A DNA stretch of 19,830 bases, taken from assembly GCA_900766645.1 (NCBI GenBank), contig CAAFWD010000139.1, forward strand, positions 1-19,830, in the 5' to 3' direction. The notes beneath the pieces are model-generated. The model made no database searches and was not told where the DNA came from. It saw nothing but the letters and a program-made list of their open reading frames with translations. Each line of letters begins with the position of its first letter. The stretch's first letter is position 1. Source of the DNA: an uncultured Cetobacterium sp. (GTDB taxonomy: Bacteria; Fusobacteriota; Fusobacteriia; Fusobacteriales; Fusobacteriaceae). The position numbers and the translations under genes are program-made. Shown piece after piece: positions 1 through 8,398 of this stretch.

Positions 1-403
1 CAAAGTTACAGATAGATGGACAACGTTTGTTGGTGGAAACTACTACTTCAATGAGTCAGCTACTATGGATAGAGTTGAAAACGCTAACTACGATTACGAT
101 AACGGTTGGGAGGTATCTCTAGGATCTGAATACCAAATCAACAACAAAGTTTCATGGTTACTAGGATTTAACTACGCTGATACTGGAGCACCAAAAGAAT
201 CTTACTCTGCAACAGAATATGCTATAAACTCAACAATGGTTGGTACAGGATTAAAAATAAAACAAAACGAAACTACAGAGTGGACTATTGCATATAACCA
301 CTACTTCTACGATACAACATCTGCTACAACTTCAAAAGGTGACAGAATTGAATACTCTAAAGAGATTTCAAGTATCGGAGTTAACTTTACAAAAAGATTT
401 TAA
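1..403 (+). CDS. FadL/OmpP1/TodX-family outer-membrane protein, C-terminal part
   Basis: The frame is open from base 2, so this is the last ~133 residues of a gene that starts before the window. The family forms 14-strand outer-membrane barrels that take up long-chain fatty acids or other hydrophobic compounds. The visible part alternates polar and hydrophobic residues in strand-length blocks. By eye it follows the C-terminal strands of E. coli FadL: a block like LGSEYQINNKVSW, then FNYADTGAP, a loop, then WTIAYNHYFYD and a last strand GVNFTKRF. It ends in Phe, as expected for a BAM-recognised beta-signal. Codons such as aac and tac are more frequent than in neighbouring genes, which fits high expression. 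The tetR gene follows after 25 bases with no terminator between them. The substrate cannot be told from this fragment. Confidence 0.82.
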   Translation, partial: KVTDRWTTFVGGNYYFNESATMDRVENANYDYDNGWEVSLGSEYQINNKVSWLLGFNYADTGAPKESYSATEYAINSTMVGTGLKIKQNETTEWTIAYNHYFYDTTSATTSKGDRIEYSKEISSIGVNFTKRF

Positions 404-428
404 TTAAAATAAAAAATTAGGAGGAATA

Positions 429-1004
429 ATGCCAAAAAAAGCAATATTTAAACGTGAACAGATTCATGCCAAAGCATTTGAAATGTTCGAAAAGCATGGT
501 CTTGATTACATTACAGCTAGAAACTTAGCAAAGGAGCTAAATTGTTCCCCAGCACCAATTTACAGCTGCTATTCCTCTATGGACGAACTAAAAATTGAAC
601 TTATTGAAGAAGCAAAAAACATATTTATGGATTATGTTTTAAAACCTGAAACAGATATGGTTTTCTTAAATAGTGGAATAGGTTTATGTGCTTTTGCTAG
701 AGAGGAAAAAGAACTTTTCAAATCTATCTTTTTAAGAAACAACTCTTACGGAGGATTATTAAAAAGATTTAGAGATCTCATGAAAGTAGAAATGGAAAAA
801 GATGAAAGATTTTACAATCTCCCTATTGATTTCAAATACGAACTTTTTCTAGACTGCTGGCTAATAGGTCATGGATTAGCAACTCTTATAGCAACAGGGT
901 ATTTTGAAAATCCCACAAATAAATTTATTAAAGATACACTTATGAAAAGTGCTGCTGTAATGCTGTACAAAAAACTTGATGATTTCAATGCTAAAAACAA
1001 TTAA
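429..1004 (+). CDS. TetR/AcrR-family transcriptional regulator
   Basis: 191 residues, the usual TetR length. The N-terminal ~50 residues form a TetR DNA-binding domain: a helix with KREQIHAKAFEMFEKHG, then the helix-turn-helix ITARNLAKELNCSPAPIYSCYSS followed by MDELK. The remaining all-helical part (about 60-190) would be the ligand-binding and dimer domain; WLIGHGLATLIATGYF near residue 140 is a typical C-terminal helix of the family. The ATG has an AGGAGG site at 419-424. It sits 25 bases downstream of the FadL-like gene without an intervening terminator, so it may be co-transcribed with it and may control it, but the ligand and operator are unknown. A terminator follows directly. Confidence 0.88.
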   Translation: MPKKAIFKREQIHAKAFEMFEKHGLDYITARNLAKELNCSPAPIYSCYSSMDELKIELIEEAKNIFMDYVLKPETDMVFLNSGIGLCAFAREEKELFKSIFLRNNSYGGLLKRFRDLMKVEMEKDERFYNLPIDFKYELFLDCWLIGHGLATLIATGYFENPTNKFIKDTLMKSAAVMLYKKLDDFNAKNN

Positions 1005-1009
1005 ATTTT

Positions 1010-1040
1010 AAGAGACTGGATTTTCTAGTCTCTTTTTTTA
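1010..1040 (+). terminator. Rho-independent terminator after tetR
   Basis: A 7-8 bp stem, agagact (1011-1017) with agtctct (1027-1033), and a T-run to 1039. It lies 6 bases after the tetR stop. Confidence 0.85.
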
Positions 1041-1086
1041 CTCAAATTTTCCTATATATAAGGTATCTATATTCTATATATATGTT

Positions 1087-1121
1087 GGCTAAATTTAACC
1101 AAACTTTGTTAACTTTTAGCC
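1087..1121. repeat. Imperfect inverted repeat between convergent genes
   Basis: GGCTAAA (1087-1093) pairs with TTTAGCC (1115-1121), and inside it TTAAC (1095-1099) pairs with GTTAA (1108-1112), leaving an 8-base loop. It lies in the 120-base AT-rich spacer between the tetR terminator and the terminator of the minus-strand operon. There is no T-run directly after it, so it is not an obvious terminator. Function unknown. Confidence 0.4.
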
Positions 1122-1155
1122 ATACTCTGGTCATTTTTAACAATACTTTTTTATA

Positions 1156-1188
1156 ATAAAAACCCACAGCCTATATCGACTGTGGGTT
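1156..1188 (-). terminator. Terminator of the arginine decarboxylase operon, overlapping the last codons
   Basis: Read on the minus strand, AACCCACAG (1180-1188) pairs with CTGTGGGTT (1161-1169) around a 10-base loop and is followed by a T-rich tail (1156-1160). The first arm encodes the Asn-Pro-Gln near the end of the upstream protein, and the TAG stop lies in the loop. Confidence 0.85.
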
Positions 1189-1851
1189 TATTTCTTTATT
1201 ATCTAGTGTGTACTTCATATTTAATCCTAAAAGAACTAAAACCATTCCACTAAACAGTATGTAAAAAAATATTACATACCCAAAAAGCTCTGGTAATATA
1301 AACATACTAAACACTATTGCAATTCCAAATATCAAATCTTGAATTCCGCTTAAAACTAATAATCTTTCTACAGATAAAAGCTTATCAGTTTTTTCATTTT
1401 CATTTAAACTATGAACCTTCGTCACTATATAACTAATACCTCTAAAAATTAGAAATATCCCAATATAAAATATAATAAAATATCCATCTAACTTTATTTC
1501 AGTACCTGTTATTTTTTCAACTACAGCTCCTATATTTTCAACTATAGCTTTCTCCACTTTAGCTACTCCAGATAGGATCAACCATCCCGAGAAGATTTCA
1601 CACACTCCCCAGAAAAAGATCTCTCCCCACCTAAAATATTTTTCTCCTACTCTTCCAAAGGCATAAATTATATTTCCAACTCCTGTTAAAAGAAATAGAT
1701 AAGCTAAAATATCAACTGTATCTTTTGTATCCTCTCCTCCTGAAACAATCACCTTTAAAGAGAATATCAAAAATAAACTTCCCACTATAATTTGATAAAA
1801 CCATAGCTTCTGAATCCATTTTTTAGTATTATCAATAGCTTCAATATGCAT
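1171..1851 (-). CDS. HdeD/DUF308-like integral membrane protein
   Basis: 226 residues with about six hydrophobic segments (roughly 14-36, 46-66, 76-98, 122-144, 160-182, 185-212). The repeated pattern of paired helices with glycine-rich ends (LFLLTGVGNIIYAFG, GIFLIFRGISYIV, FFYILFSGMVLVLLG) resembles the DUF308 family, to which E. coli HdeD, an acid-resistance membrane protein, belongs. The family match is by pattern only and is moderate. The gene starts 16 bases after the arginine decarboxylase stop with a GGTGAT ribosome site, so it is the third gene of that operon. Its place there supports a role in acid tolerance or in the membrane side of the arginine system, which is an inference. The operon terminator overlaps its last codons. 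Confidence 0.62.
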   Translation of the reverse strand: MHIEAIDNTKKWIQKLWFYQIIVGSLFLIFSLKVIVSGGEDTKDTVDILAYLFLLTGVGNIIYAFGRVGEKYFRWGEIFFWGVCEIFSGWLILSGVAKVEKAIVENIGAVVEKITGTEIKLDGYFIIFYIGIFLIFRGISYIVTKVHSLNENEKTDKLLSVERLLVLSGIQDLIFGIAIVFSMFILPELFGYVIFFYILFSGMVLVLLGLNMKYTLDNKEINPQSI

Positions 1852-1867
1852 AATATCACCGCCGATC

Positions 1868-4156
1868 TTATTTTATACAAAGCACATTGTACTCTCCATC
1901 AATAACTGAAGTTCCCTCTGTCTCATGTTCAAAGCCAGGGAATTTTTTATCCCATGTAGCTAAAGCTTTTAGATAAATTATTTGAGGGCTATTTTCCTCT
2001 CCAAAACTTTCTCCTGACATTAACATTGGTATTCCTGGTGGATAAGGTATTACTGCATTTGCTGCTATTCTTTTTGAAAGTTTACTTGCAGGAACCAATT
2101 CAACCTCATTTTTTACTATTTTATTATATGCTTCTCTTGGAGTTACAACTTGCTCTGGAAGAGTAGAATAAGCATCATTTAAATATTTTCCTGGATTGTT
2201 TTCTTTTAAATATTTAAACATCTCCTCTCCTAAGTCTTTCATACCAAGTTCTCCATATCTTTCTTCTCTGCCTGCCACCAACTCAGGGAATATTTTTTTA
2301 AGAGGTGTATTTGCATCATAATCTTTTTTGAACTGAACTAAAAGATCTAATAATGTTCCCCATTTCCCTTTGCTAATTCCCATAGAGAATAAGAACATTA
2401 TTTGGAAATCTGTTGTTCTTGTTGGAACTACTCCAAATCTAGAGAAGTAATATGAGATTAATTCAGCAGGAACTCCTTTTTCTGAAATTTCTCCATTATC
2501 TTCAACTCCTGGTGCTAGTATGCTTACTTTAATAGGGTCTAACATAATCCAATTTTCTGGAATCCCTTCAAATCCATGCCAAACATCTCCTGGCTTCATA
2601 GCCCAGAATGACTGTTCTTTCATCAATAATTCTGTTGGTGCTTCATGGAACTTATATTCTTTTCCTGTTTCAGAATCTACTATTTTTTCAGCATTCCAAG
2701 GTTTAAAGAACCATTCTCCTTCCTCTTTATACTCTTCATAGTATCTTCCTACCATTTTTCTAAATTCAATAGCTTCTCTTAATACTTCATCTGTTAAATA
2801 TCTACCTGAATCTCCATCCATCATAGCAGCACCTATTTCATTTGAAACAGCTATTGCATAAAGTGGTGATGTTGTAGCGTGCATCATATATGCTTGATTA
2901 AATCTTTCTTCACTTATCTTTTTCTCTCCCTGTCTCATATGAACATATGAAGCTTGAGAAAGTGCATTTAATAGTTTATGAGTTGAATGAGTAGCAAACA
3001 CTGTCGCTTTCCCTTTATAATCTTTTACATCTCCTCTCATAGCATAGTGATCTTCATATATTGGATTAAATCTCGCATATCCATACCATGCTTCATCAAA
3101 GTGAATACGATCTATATAGTTTTGAAATATATTCTCAACTTTTTCAGCATTATAACAAACTCCATCATATGTACAGTTTGTTACAACAGAGTAAACCGGC
3201 TTTTGATTCTTCATGTTTTCAGGTACTAACGGACTATTTTTTATTTTTTCTATTACTGTTTTTTCATCCATCTCATTAGGTAAAATAGGTCCTATTATTC
3301 CATATCTGTTTCTTGTTGGTTTCATATAAACTGGTTTTGCTCCAGTTATCATAAGACCTTGTTCTATAGATTTGTGACAGTTTCTATCAACAAGGGCTAT
3401 ATCTTCATCTGTTAATACTCCTTGCATAATAGTTCTATTTGATCCTGATGTTCCAACTAAAACGTTATACGATCTATCTGCTCCAAATATTCTTGCTGTG
3501 TTTTTTTCCCCTTCTAAAAAAGCACCTGTATGATCTAATAAAGATCCAATACTTGTTCTTTCTATTCCTGTATCTGTTCTAAATAGATTTTCATCATAAA
3601 AATCAAAGAATCTTCTTCCTAAAGCTGTTTTAGTAAATCCAACTCCTCCTTGATGTCCAGGAGCTGCCCAAGAATATTCAGCTACTTTATTATAATTAAA
3701 TACCGCTCTTGCTAATGGTGGTAATAACTCGTCATTGTATCTATCTACAGCTCTTTGTATTCTTTCCCCCAAGAATACTATTTCTTCTTGTAGTAACCAA
3801 ATTATTTCTTCTACATTTTCATATATTTGTCTGCTTAATTTTTCTAAGGAATCTCCTTTATGTGTTAGTAAAAAAACTGGTACTCCATTCTGGCTTTTAT
3901 GAAGCTTTTCTATCACATTTAATGCTTCCTTCTCTTCTCTCTCTCCTGGCCAAGATAAAAGTAAGCAATCAATCCCTTTATCTACCGTTATTACATCTTC
4001 TAAGTCTTCATAACATTCTGTTATGTACACTCCCAGTCCTCTTCTCTCTAATTCAGAAACAATACTAGACACTCTGTTAGCTATCTCGGTACCTTCTTTT
4101 ACCCCATCTTTTAGTAGAACAACTTTAGATCCATCTCCCATAACTATTTGTCTCAT
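1868..4156 (-). CDS. adiA: Arginine decarboxylase, inducible AdiA type (PLP-dependent)
   Basis: Converts arginine to agmatine and CO2, consuming a cytoplasmic proton; a fold-type I PLP enzyme of the Orn/Lys/Arg decarboxylase family. At 762 residues it matches E. coli AdiA (~755) over its full length by eye. An N-terminal response-regulator-like wing domain covers about 1-130, and the linker and PLP domain start at YSWAAPGHQGGVGF (161-174). GTSGSNRT lies near 235-242, HFDEAWYGYARFNP at 352-365 and the PLP lysine motif THSTHKLLNAL has Lys394. The C-terminal domain ends with FEHETEG and a short tail. The close AdiA-like sequence (for example the NRYGIIGP and NCTYDGVCYN blocks) argues for arginine rather than lysine or ornithine. 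The AGGAGG site lies 5 bases before ATG. The antiporter gene ends 21 bases upstream, which makes one operon. Confidence 0.95.
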   Translation of the reverse strand: MRQIVMGDGSKVVLLKDGVKEGTEIANRVSSIVSELERRGLGVYITECYEDLEDVITVDKGIDCLLLSWPGEREEKEALNVIEKLHKSQNGVPVFLLTHKGDSLEKLSRQIYENVEEIIWLLQEEIVFLGERIQRAVDRYNDELLPPLARAVFNYNKVAEYSWAAPGHQGGVGFTKTALGRRFFDFYDENLFRTDTGIERTSIGSLLDHTGAFLEGEKNTARIFGADRSYNVLVGTSGSNRTIMQGVLTDEDIALVDRNCHKSIEQGLMITGAKPVYMKPTRNRYGIIGPILPNEMDEKTVIEKIKNSPLVPENMKNQKPVYSVVTNCTYDGVCYNAEKVENIFQNYIDRIHFDEAWYGYARFNPIYEDHYAMRGDVKDYKGKATVFATHSTHKLLNALSQASYVHMRQGEKKISEERFNQAYMMHATTSPLYAIAVSNEIGAAMMDGDSGRYLTDEVLREAIEFRKMVGRYYEEYKEEGEWFFKPWNAEKIVDSETGKEYKFHEAPTELLMKEQSFWAMKPGDVWHGFEGIPENWIMLDPIKVSILAPGVEDNGEISEKGVPAELISYYFSRFGVVPTRTTDFQIMFLFSMGISKGKWGTLLDLLVQFKKDYDANTPLKKIFPELVAGREERYGELGMKDLGEEMFKYLKENNPGKYLNDAYSTLPEQVVTPREAYNKIVKNEVELVPASKLSKRIAANAVIPYPPGIPMLMSGESFGEENSPQIIYLKALATWDKKFPGFEHETEGTSVIDGEYNVLCIK

Positions 4157-4177
4157 AACTATCCTCCTTAAATTCTT

Positions 4178-5632
4178 CTATCCTAGAAGTGTTTTGTAGT
4201 TTGCTACTGTATAAAATACTCCCACAATGGCAACTAATACTATTACTATTGCAAATACTTTTTCACAGTGATTAAATATTGGCTGTCCATCTTGAGATTC
4301 TTTTCTTGCTTTTCTAAATACTGGAATTCCTAACGCATAAATTATTGCTGCAACTAAGAAATAATTTAATCCTGCTGCATATATTAACCATGTTGCATAC
4401 ATACTTCCTAAAACTCCTGTTAATAAAGCTGCACTTATATGAACTTTTGGAGTATCGTGATAATCTTCATGTTTTCTTGATATCTTCCATAAATATAAAG
4501 TACATACTAAATAACATGGTAAAATCATAACTCCTGTTATACTTAACATTAAATTCCACGCATTATTTGAAAAATAAACTACGATCATACATAATTGCAT
4601 AAGAATTGATGATACTAATAATGAATATGATGGTGATTCATTTTTATTTTCTGTTGCAAATACTTTTGGAAAAGTTCCACTTTTTGCAGCTTCATAAGGT
4701 AATGATGCTAGCATTACTGTCCAAACTAACCATGAACTTAACAGAGCTATTATAACTCCTAAATTCATTATTACATTTCCTGAATTTCCTATTACTTGTG
4801 CTAATACTCCTCCAGTTGAAGGTGGTGCCATTTTAGCAACTTGACCTTGAGACATTATTCCTAATGGTAATAATGATAAAAGTGCATATATAATTAAACA
4901 TGTAGCAAACCCTATAACTGTTGCTTTTCCTACATCTTTTTGTGATCTTGCTCTACTTGAAATTACTACAGCACCCTCTATTCCTATAAATACCCATAAC
5001 GTTACAAGCATTGTACTTTTAACTTGTGGGAATACTCCTCCTAAATCCTTATCAAATAAAGTTGGAATAACTTCTTTTCCCCAAAAATTTGTTGTAAATG
5101 TAGAGAAATCAAATTTAAAAACTAGAATAAGAATAAATATAGCCAATGGAATTAACTTTCCTACAACTCCTATATTATTTATAAATGTCGCTTGTTTCAC
5201 TCCTGCTAAAACAGCAAAATACATCGCCCATATAACTATTGAACCACATATAATCGAAAGAAGATTATTCCCTCCTTCAAAATATGGATTAAAGAAATAA
5301 TTGAATGAATCCATTAACAGTATTGCATATCCCACGTTGGCAAAAATATTACATATCCAATAACCCCATGCAATTTGAAATCCTGTAAATCTTCCAAATC
5401 CTAACTCTCCATAACCATATATTCCTGATGTTACTTCTGGTCTTACATCTGACAATATGCTAAACGTTCTAGCTATAAACCACATTCCTACACCTGTTAT
5501 TACCCATGCTATTAATATTGCCCCAGCTGAAGCGTCTGCTGCCATATTCTCTGGCAGGTTATAAACACCTCCACCTATCATAGCACTTACTACCAACCCT
5601 GCTAAAGTAACTACTCCTAATTTTTTTTCCAT
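4178..5632 (-). CDS. arcD: ArcD-family basic amino acid antiporter, probable arginine:agmatine exchanger
   Basis: 484 residues with about 12 hydrophobic helices, in the APC superfamily. The first helix carries the broken-helix substrate motif as SAMIGGGVYNLP (16-27). In the sixth helix region, LWVFIGIEGA keeps a Trp (213) and a Glu (219) that line up with W202 and E208 of E. coli AdiC, the substrate-gate and proton-sensing positions. Overall wording (NMAADASAGAILIAW, ITGVGMW) is closer to the ArcD arginine/ornithine subfamily than to AdiC itself. Next to an arginine decarboxylase, the likely exchange is arginine in for agmatine out, as known for the Chlamydia AaxC member of this subfamily; this is inferred from context. 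It is the first gene of the operon, with promoter at 5691-5719 and an AGGAGGAG ribosome site. Confidence 0.88.
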   Translation of the reverse strand: MEKKLGVVTLAGLVVSAMIGGGVYNLPENMAADASAGAILIAWVITGVGMWFIARTFSILSDVRPEVTSGIYGYGELGFGRFTGFQIAWGYWICNIFANVGYAILLMDSFNYFFNPYFEGGNNLLSIICGSIVIWAMYFAVLAGVKQATFINNIGVVGKLIPLAIFILILVFKFDFSTFTTNFWGKEVIPTLFDKDLGGVFPQVKSTMLVTLWVFIGIEGAVVISSRARSQKDVGKATVIGFATCLIIYALLSLLPLGIMSQGQVAKMAPPSTGGVLAQVIGNSGNVIMNLGVIIALLSSWLVWTVMLASLPYEAAKSGTFPKVFATENKNESPSYSLLVSSILMQLCMIVVYFSNNAWNLMLSITGVMILPCYLVCTLYLWKISRKHEDYHDTPKVHISAALLTGVLGSMYATWLIYAAGLNYFLVAAIIYALGIPVFRKARKESQDGQPIFNHCEKVFAIVIVLVAIVGVFYTVANYKTLLG

Positions 5633-5690
5633 ACTCTCCTCCTATCAAACTCTCCATTTTAAGACGAATTGTGAACTATGTTTCGGGCAT

Positions 5691-5719
5691 ATTGTACTAC
5701 TATGAAATTCTTTTTTCAA
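5691..5719 (-). promoter_or_regulatory. Sigma-70 promoter of the arginine decarboxylase operon
   Basis: On the minus strand: -35 TTGAAA (5714-5719), a 17-base spacer and -10 TACAAT (5691-5696). The predicted start near 5684 leaves a ~52-base leader ending in AGGAGGAG (about 5635-5643) before the antiporter ATG. I see no clear operator repeat in the leader. Confidence 0.75.
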
Positions 5720-5745
5720 CTTAATTTTTTTTAAAAAACATTCGT

Positions 5746-5788
5746 AACAAAAAACAGGCCTTAACTTATTTATAGTATCAGCCTGTTT
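5746..5788 (-). terminator. Terminator after recJ
   Basis: On the minus strand, AAACAGGC (5781-5788) pairs with GCCTGTTT (5752-5759) and runs into a T-run. The loop is long (21 bases) but can fold further (ACT/AGT inside). It lies about 44 bases after the recJ stop and upstream of the antiporter promoter. Confidence 0.75.
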
Positions 5789-5831
5789 GATGACAAATTT
5801 ATTCTTTTTCGGTTCTTTTTATTCTATTATT

Positions 5832-8390
5832 TTACAATATTATTTTCACATCTTTTGTGCAATAAATTTTAAAATTATTTCTAATTTTATCTATTATTTG
5901 TATTTTTTCTCTAAAAGGTAGAGCATCATAGTAAGCTTCTACATAATTTCCAACCTCTATTTTGTCTACAATTCTTATATTTTTAGGTAATACATAAATA
6001 TCTTTTATTTTTTTATAATTTTGTATATCACACTCCTTTTCTGTAATTATTAAATTATAATCCCCTTCCAATTCACTCTCATCTTTTGAATAATAAATAT
6101 AAAAGTCATATCCATCTCTATATTTATCACTTATATCTATACTACAATCTAATTTTCCTATTTCCTTTCCTGGTGAAACTAAAAGTACTTTTTTACCTAT
6201 CACTTGATTATATAATCCTATTGTTTTTAATATTGTTCCTATTCCTCTTCCTCTCTCCATAACTACATGTGTTTTCTCTTTTATTTTAAAAATGCTCCTT
6301 AAAGTTGATTTTTGAATAGTATTATACTCTAAATCACCCAACAAAAAATTCTTTATATCTCTAAAAATCCCACCTGTATCAAAAGACAGTGTCCTAAAAT
6401 CATTTTTCTTTTCTATCTCAATAACTACATTAAAGTTTTCATCTTTTTTTTCTATTTTTACTATTTTTACATCAAATTGATATCCATAGTTTTCTTTTAA
6501 TTTTTTTAATAATAATTTTGTTTGATTATCTAAAAATCCGACTTGAACTCTACCAATCGTTATCATTACTTCTTCACCAACAAAAGACAATTCCACCATT
6601 TTATTTTCAAGATCTCTTCGAGTATAAAAAATTGATTTGATAGGAAACTTTACACTCTTTATAGCTTCATCTTCTTTAAAATTATTTTTTAACACTTCTG
6701 ATTTTTTTATATCTTCTACAAAAATTTTATATTGATATTTATCTTTGTATACTTCCATTTTTAATTTAAAAGCAATATCTATTTCTTCCCACTCTAAGAT
6801 GTCTTGCACCATATCATCAGCATTAAACCAAACACAATTCTTTATTTCTACACCATTTTTTATAATATCAAACATCAAATGATTCTTTTCTTTTCCAATT
6901 TGTCTAAAATTTTTATATTTACAACCCTTTACTGAAAATACTGGAGAAGAATTTCCAAATCCATATGGCTCTAAAAGAGAAAGTTTATCCATTAAATCAA
7001 AAGATATTTTAATCATTGATAGCTCACTATCTATCTTAATAGGTTTTTTCATATCTTTTTCTGATAACTTTTCCTTAGCATATTCATTAATTTTTATAGA
7101 AAACTCTTCAATTTTCTCAATTTTTATAGAAAATCCTGCTGCCCCAGAGTGGCCTCCATATTTTACAAAAACATCTTTCATACTATTAAGTGCTTCTATC
7201 ATGTTAAAAGCCTCTATACTTCTGCATGAAGCTGTTGCTATCCCTTCCTCAGGTTTTATCTCCATAATAATTGTAGGCTTATAGTATCTATCTAATATTT
7301 TAGATGCGACTATCCCTATAACTCCATGATGAAATCCCTCTTCTGAAACTACTATCACGGAATTTTCATTTAGATTTTCATTTTCAATTTTTTCTATGGC
7401 TTTGTCTAATATTTTTTCTTGAATCTCTTTTCTCTCACTATTTTTACCTATAAGCTTATATATCAATTCATCACAAATAACATGAGATTGATTTACAAAT
7501 AACTCAACTGCCATTTTAGCATCTTCTAAACGCCCAGCAGCATTAAAAATAGGTGCAATAATAAATCCTACATCGTAAGTATCAAATTTTTTCTCCATTG
7601 GATTTTCGTATATTCTTTTTAGCAACATATTTAAACCCAGCCATTTACTACTTTTTAAAAGTTCTAATCCTCTTTTTACCAGAAGTCTATTTTCTCCCTT
7701 TAATGGCACTATATCTGCTATAGTTCCTATAGCTACTATATCTAGGTATTTATATAAATCATATTTTTTACCCATTTTTTTATATAATCCCAACAACATC
7801 ATAAATGCAGTTCCTACTCCTGCAAAATATCTATAGTCAGACCTATTATCACTTCTTTTAGGATTTATAACTGCATATGCCTCTGGTAGTTCTTGATTTA
7901 TCTCATGATGGTCTGTTATTATCATTTCCATTCCTAAAGAATTACAATGTTTTACTTCATCTACTGAAGAAATACCACAATCTACAGTTATTATCAATTG
8001 TCCTCCTTGAGAATGTATATATGATAAAGCTTCTTTATTTAGCCCATATCCCTCATCTCTTAAGGGAATATAATAGTTTACATTCACTCCAATTTCTTTT
8101 AGTGCTAAATAGCATAGTGATGTTGATGTTATCCCATCTACATCATAATCCCCATATATCCAAACTTTCTCATTTTTTTCCTTTGCTAATAATAACCTTT
8201 CAACTCCCTTATCTACATCAGATAAATCGCTCGGATTCATCAAATTTTCTAAATTTCCATTTATAAAAATTTCTGCTTCTTTTTCATCTACAATTCCTCT
8301 ATTAAAAAGAATCTTTTCTATATCTTTATCTAATCCTAGTTCATTTTCTATATCATCATCTGTCTTATATATCCATTTCGTATTTCTCAT
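5832..8390 (-). CDS. recJ: Single-stranded-DNA-specific exonuclease RecJ
   Basis: A 5'-3' ssDNA exonuclease acting in recombination, fork restart and excision steps of repair. It has 852 residues, longer than E. coli RecJ (577) but like the extended RecJ of Firmicutes. DHH-domain motifs are intact: YGDYDVDG (Asp81, Asp83, Asp85), TVDCGIS (Asp137), TDHHE (Asp160-His161-His162) and TIADIVPL (Asp226). The DHHA1 motif GGHSGAAGF is at 412-420, so the metal-binding core should be active. An OB-fold region follows (about 450-570), then a ~280-residue Lys/Ile-rich C-terminal extension of unclear role. The ATG has an AGGAGG site that begins in the stop codon of the upstream Slt-like gene (8-base gap), so the two are translationally close and surely co-transcribed. 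Confidence 0.95.
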   Translation of the reverse strand: MRNTKWIYKTDDDIENELGLDKDIEKILFNRGIVDEKEAEIFINGNLENLMNPSDLSDVDKGVERLLLAKEKNEKVWIYGDYDVDGITSTSLCYLALKEIGVNVNYYIPLRDEGYGLNKEALSYIHSQGGQLIITVDCGISSVDEVKHCNSLGMEMIITDHHEINQELPEAYAVINPKRSDNRSDYRYFAGVGTAFMMLLGLYKKMGKKYDLYKYLDIVAIGTIADIVPLKGENRLLVKRGLELLKSSKWLGLNMLLKRIYENPMEKKFDTYDVGFIIAPIFNAAGRLEDAKMAVELFVNQSHVICDELIYKLIGKNSERKEIQEKILDKAIEKIENENLNENSVIVVSEEGFHHGVIGIVASKILDRYYKPTIIMEIKPEEGIATASCRSIEAFNMIEALNSMKDVFVKYGGHSGAAGFSIKIEKIEEFSIKINEYAKEKLSEKDMKKPIKIDSELSMIKISFDLMDKLSLLEPYGFGNSSPVFSVKGCKYKNFRQIGKEKNHLMFDIIKNGVEIKNCVWFNADDMVQDILEWEEIDIAFKLKMEVYKDKYQYKIFVEDIKKSEVLKNNFKEDEAIKSVKFPIKSIFYTRRDLENKMVELSFVGEEVMITIGRVQVGFLDNQTKLLLKKLKENYGYQFDVKIVKIEKKDENFNVVIEIEKKNDFRTLSFDTGGIFRDIKNFLLGDLEYNTIQKSTLRSIFKIKEKTHVVMERGRGIGTILKTIGLYNQVIGKKVLLVSPGKEIGKLDCSIDISDKYRDGYDFYIYYSKDESELEGDYNLIITEKECDIQNYKKIKDIYVLPKNIRIVDKIEVGNYVEAYYDALPFREKIQIIDKIRNNFKIYCTKDVKIIL

Positions 8391-8398
8391 TAGTCCTC

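Noticed and set aside
3709..4068. 119-codon plus-strand open frame opposite adiA
   Set aside because: Antisense shadow of a strongly conserved gene: Leu/Phe/Ser-rich, no ribosome site, no recognisable domain. The same applies to open frames opposite the antiporter (4345-4530), recJ (7877-8266), lysS (15407-15658) and lrgB (17169-17600).
5752..5788. Riboswitch or attenuator upstream of the arginine antiporter
   Set aside because: The hairpin lies upstream of the -35 of the operon promoter, so it is not in the leader; it fits a recJ terminator.
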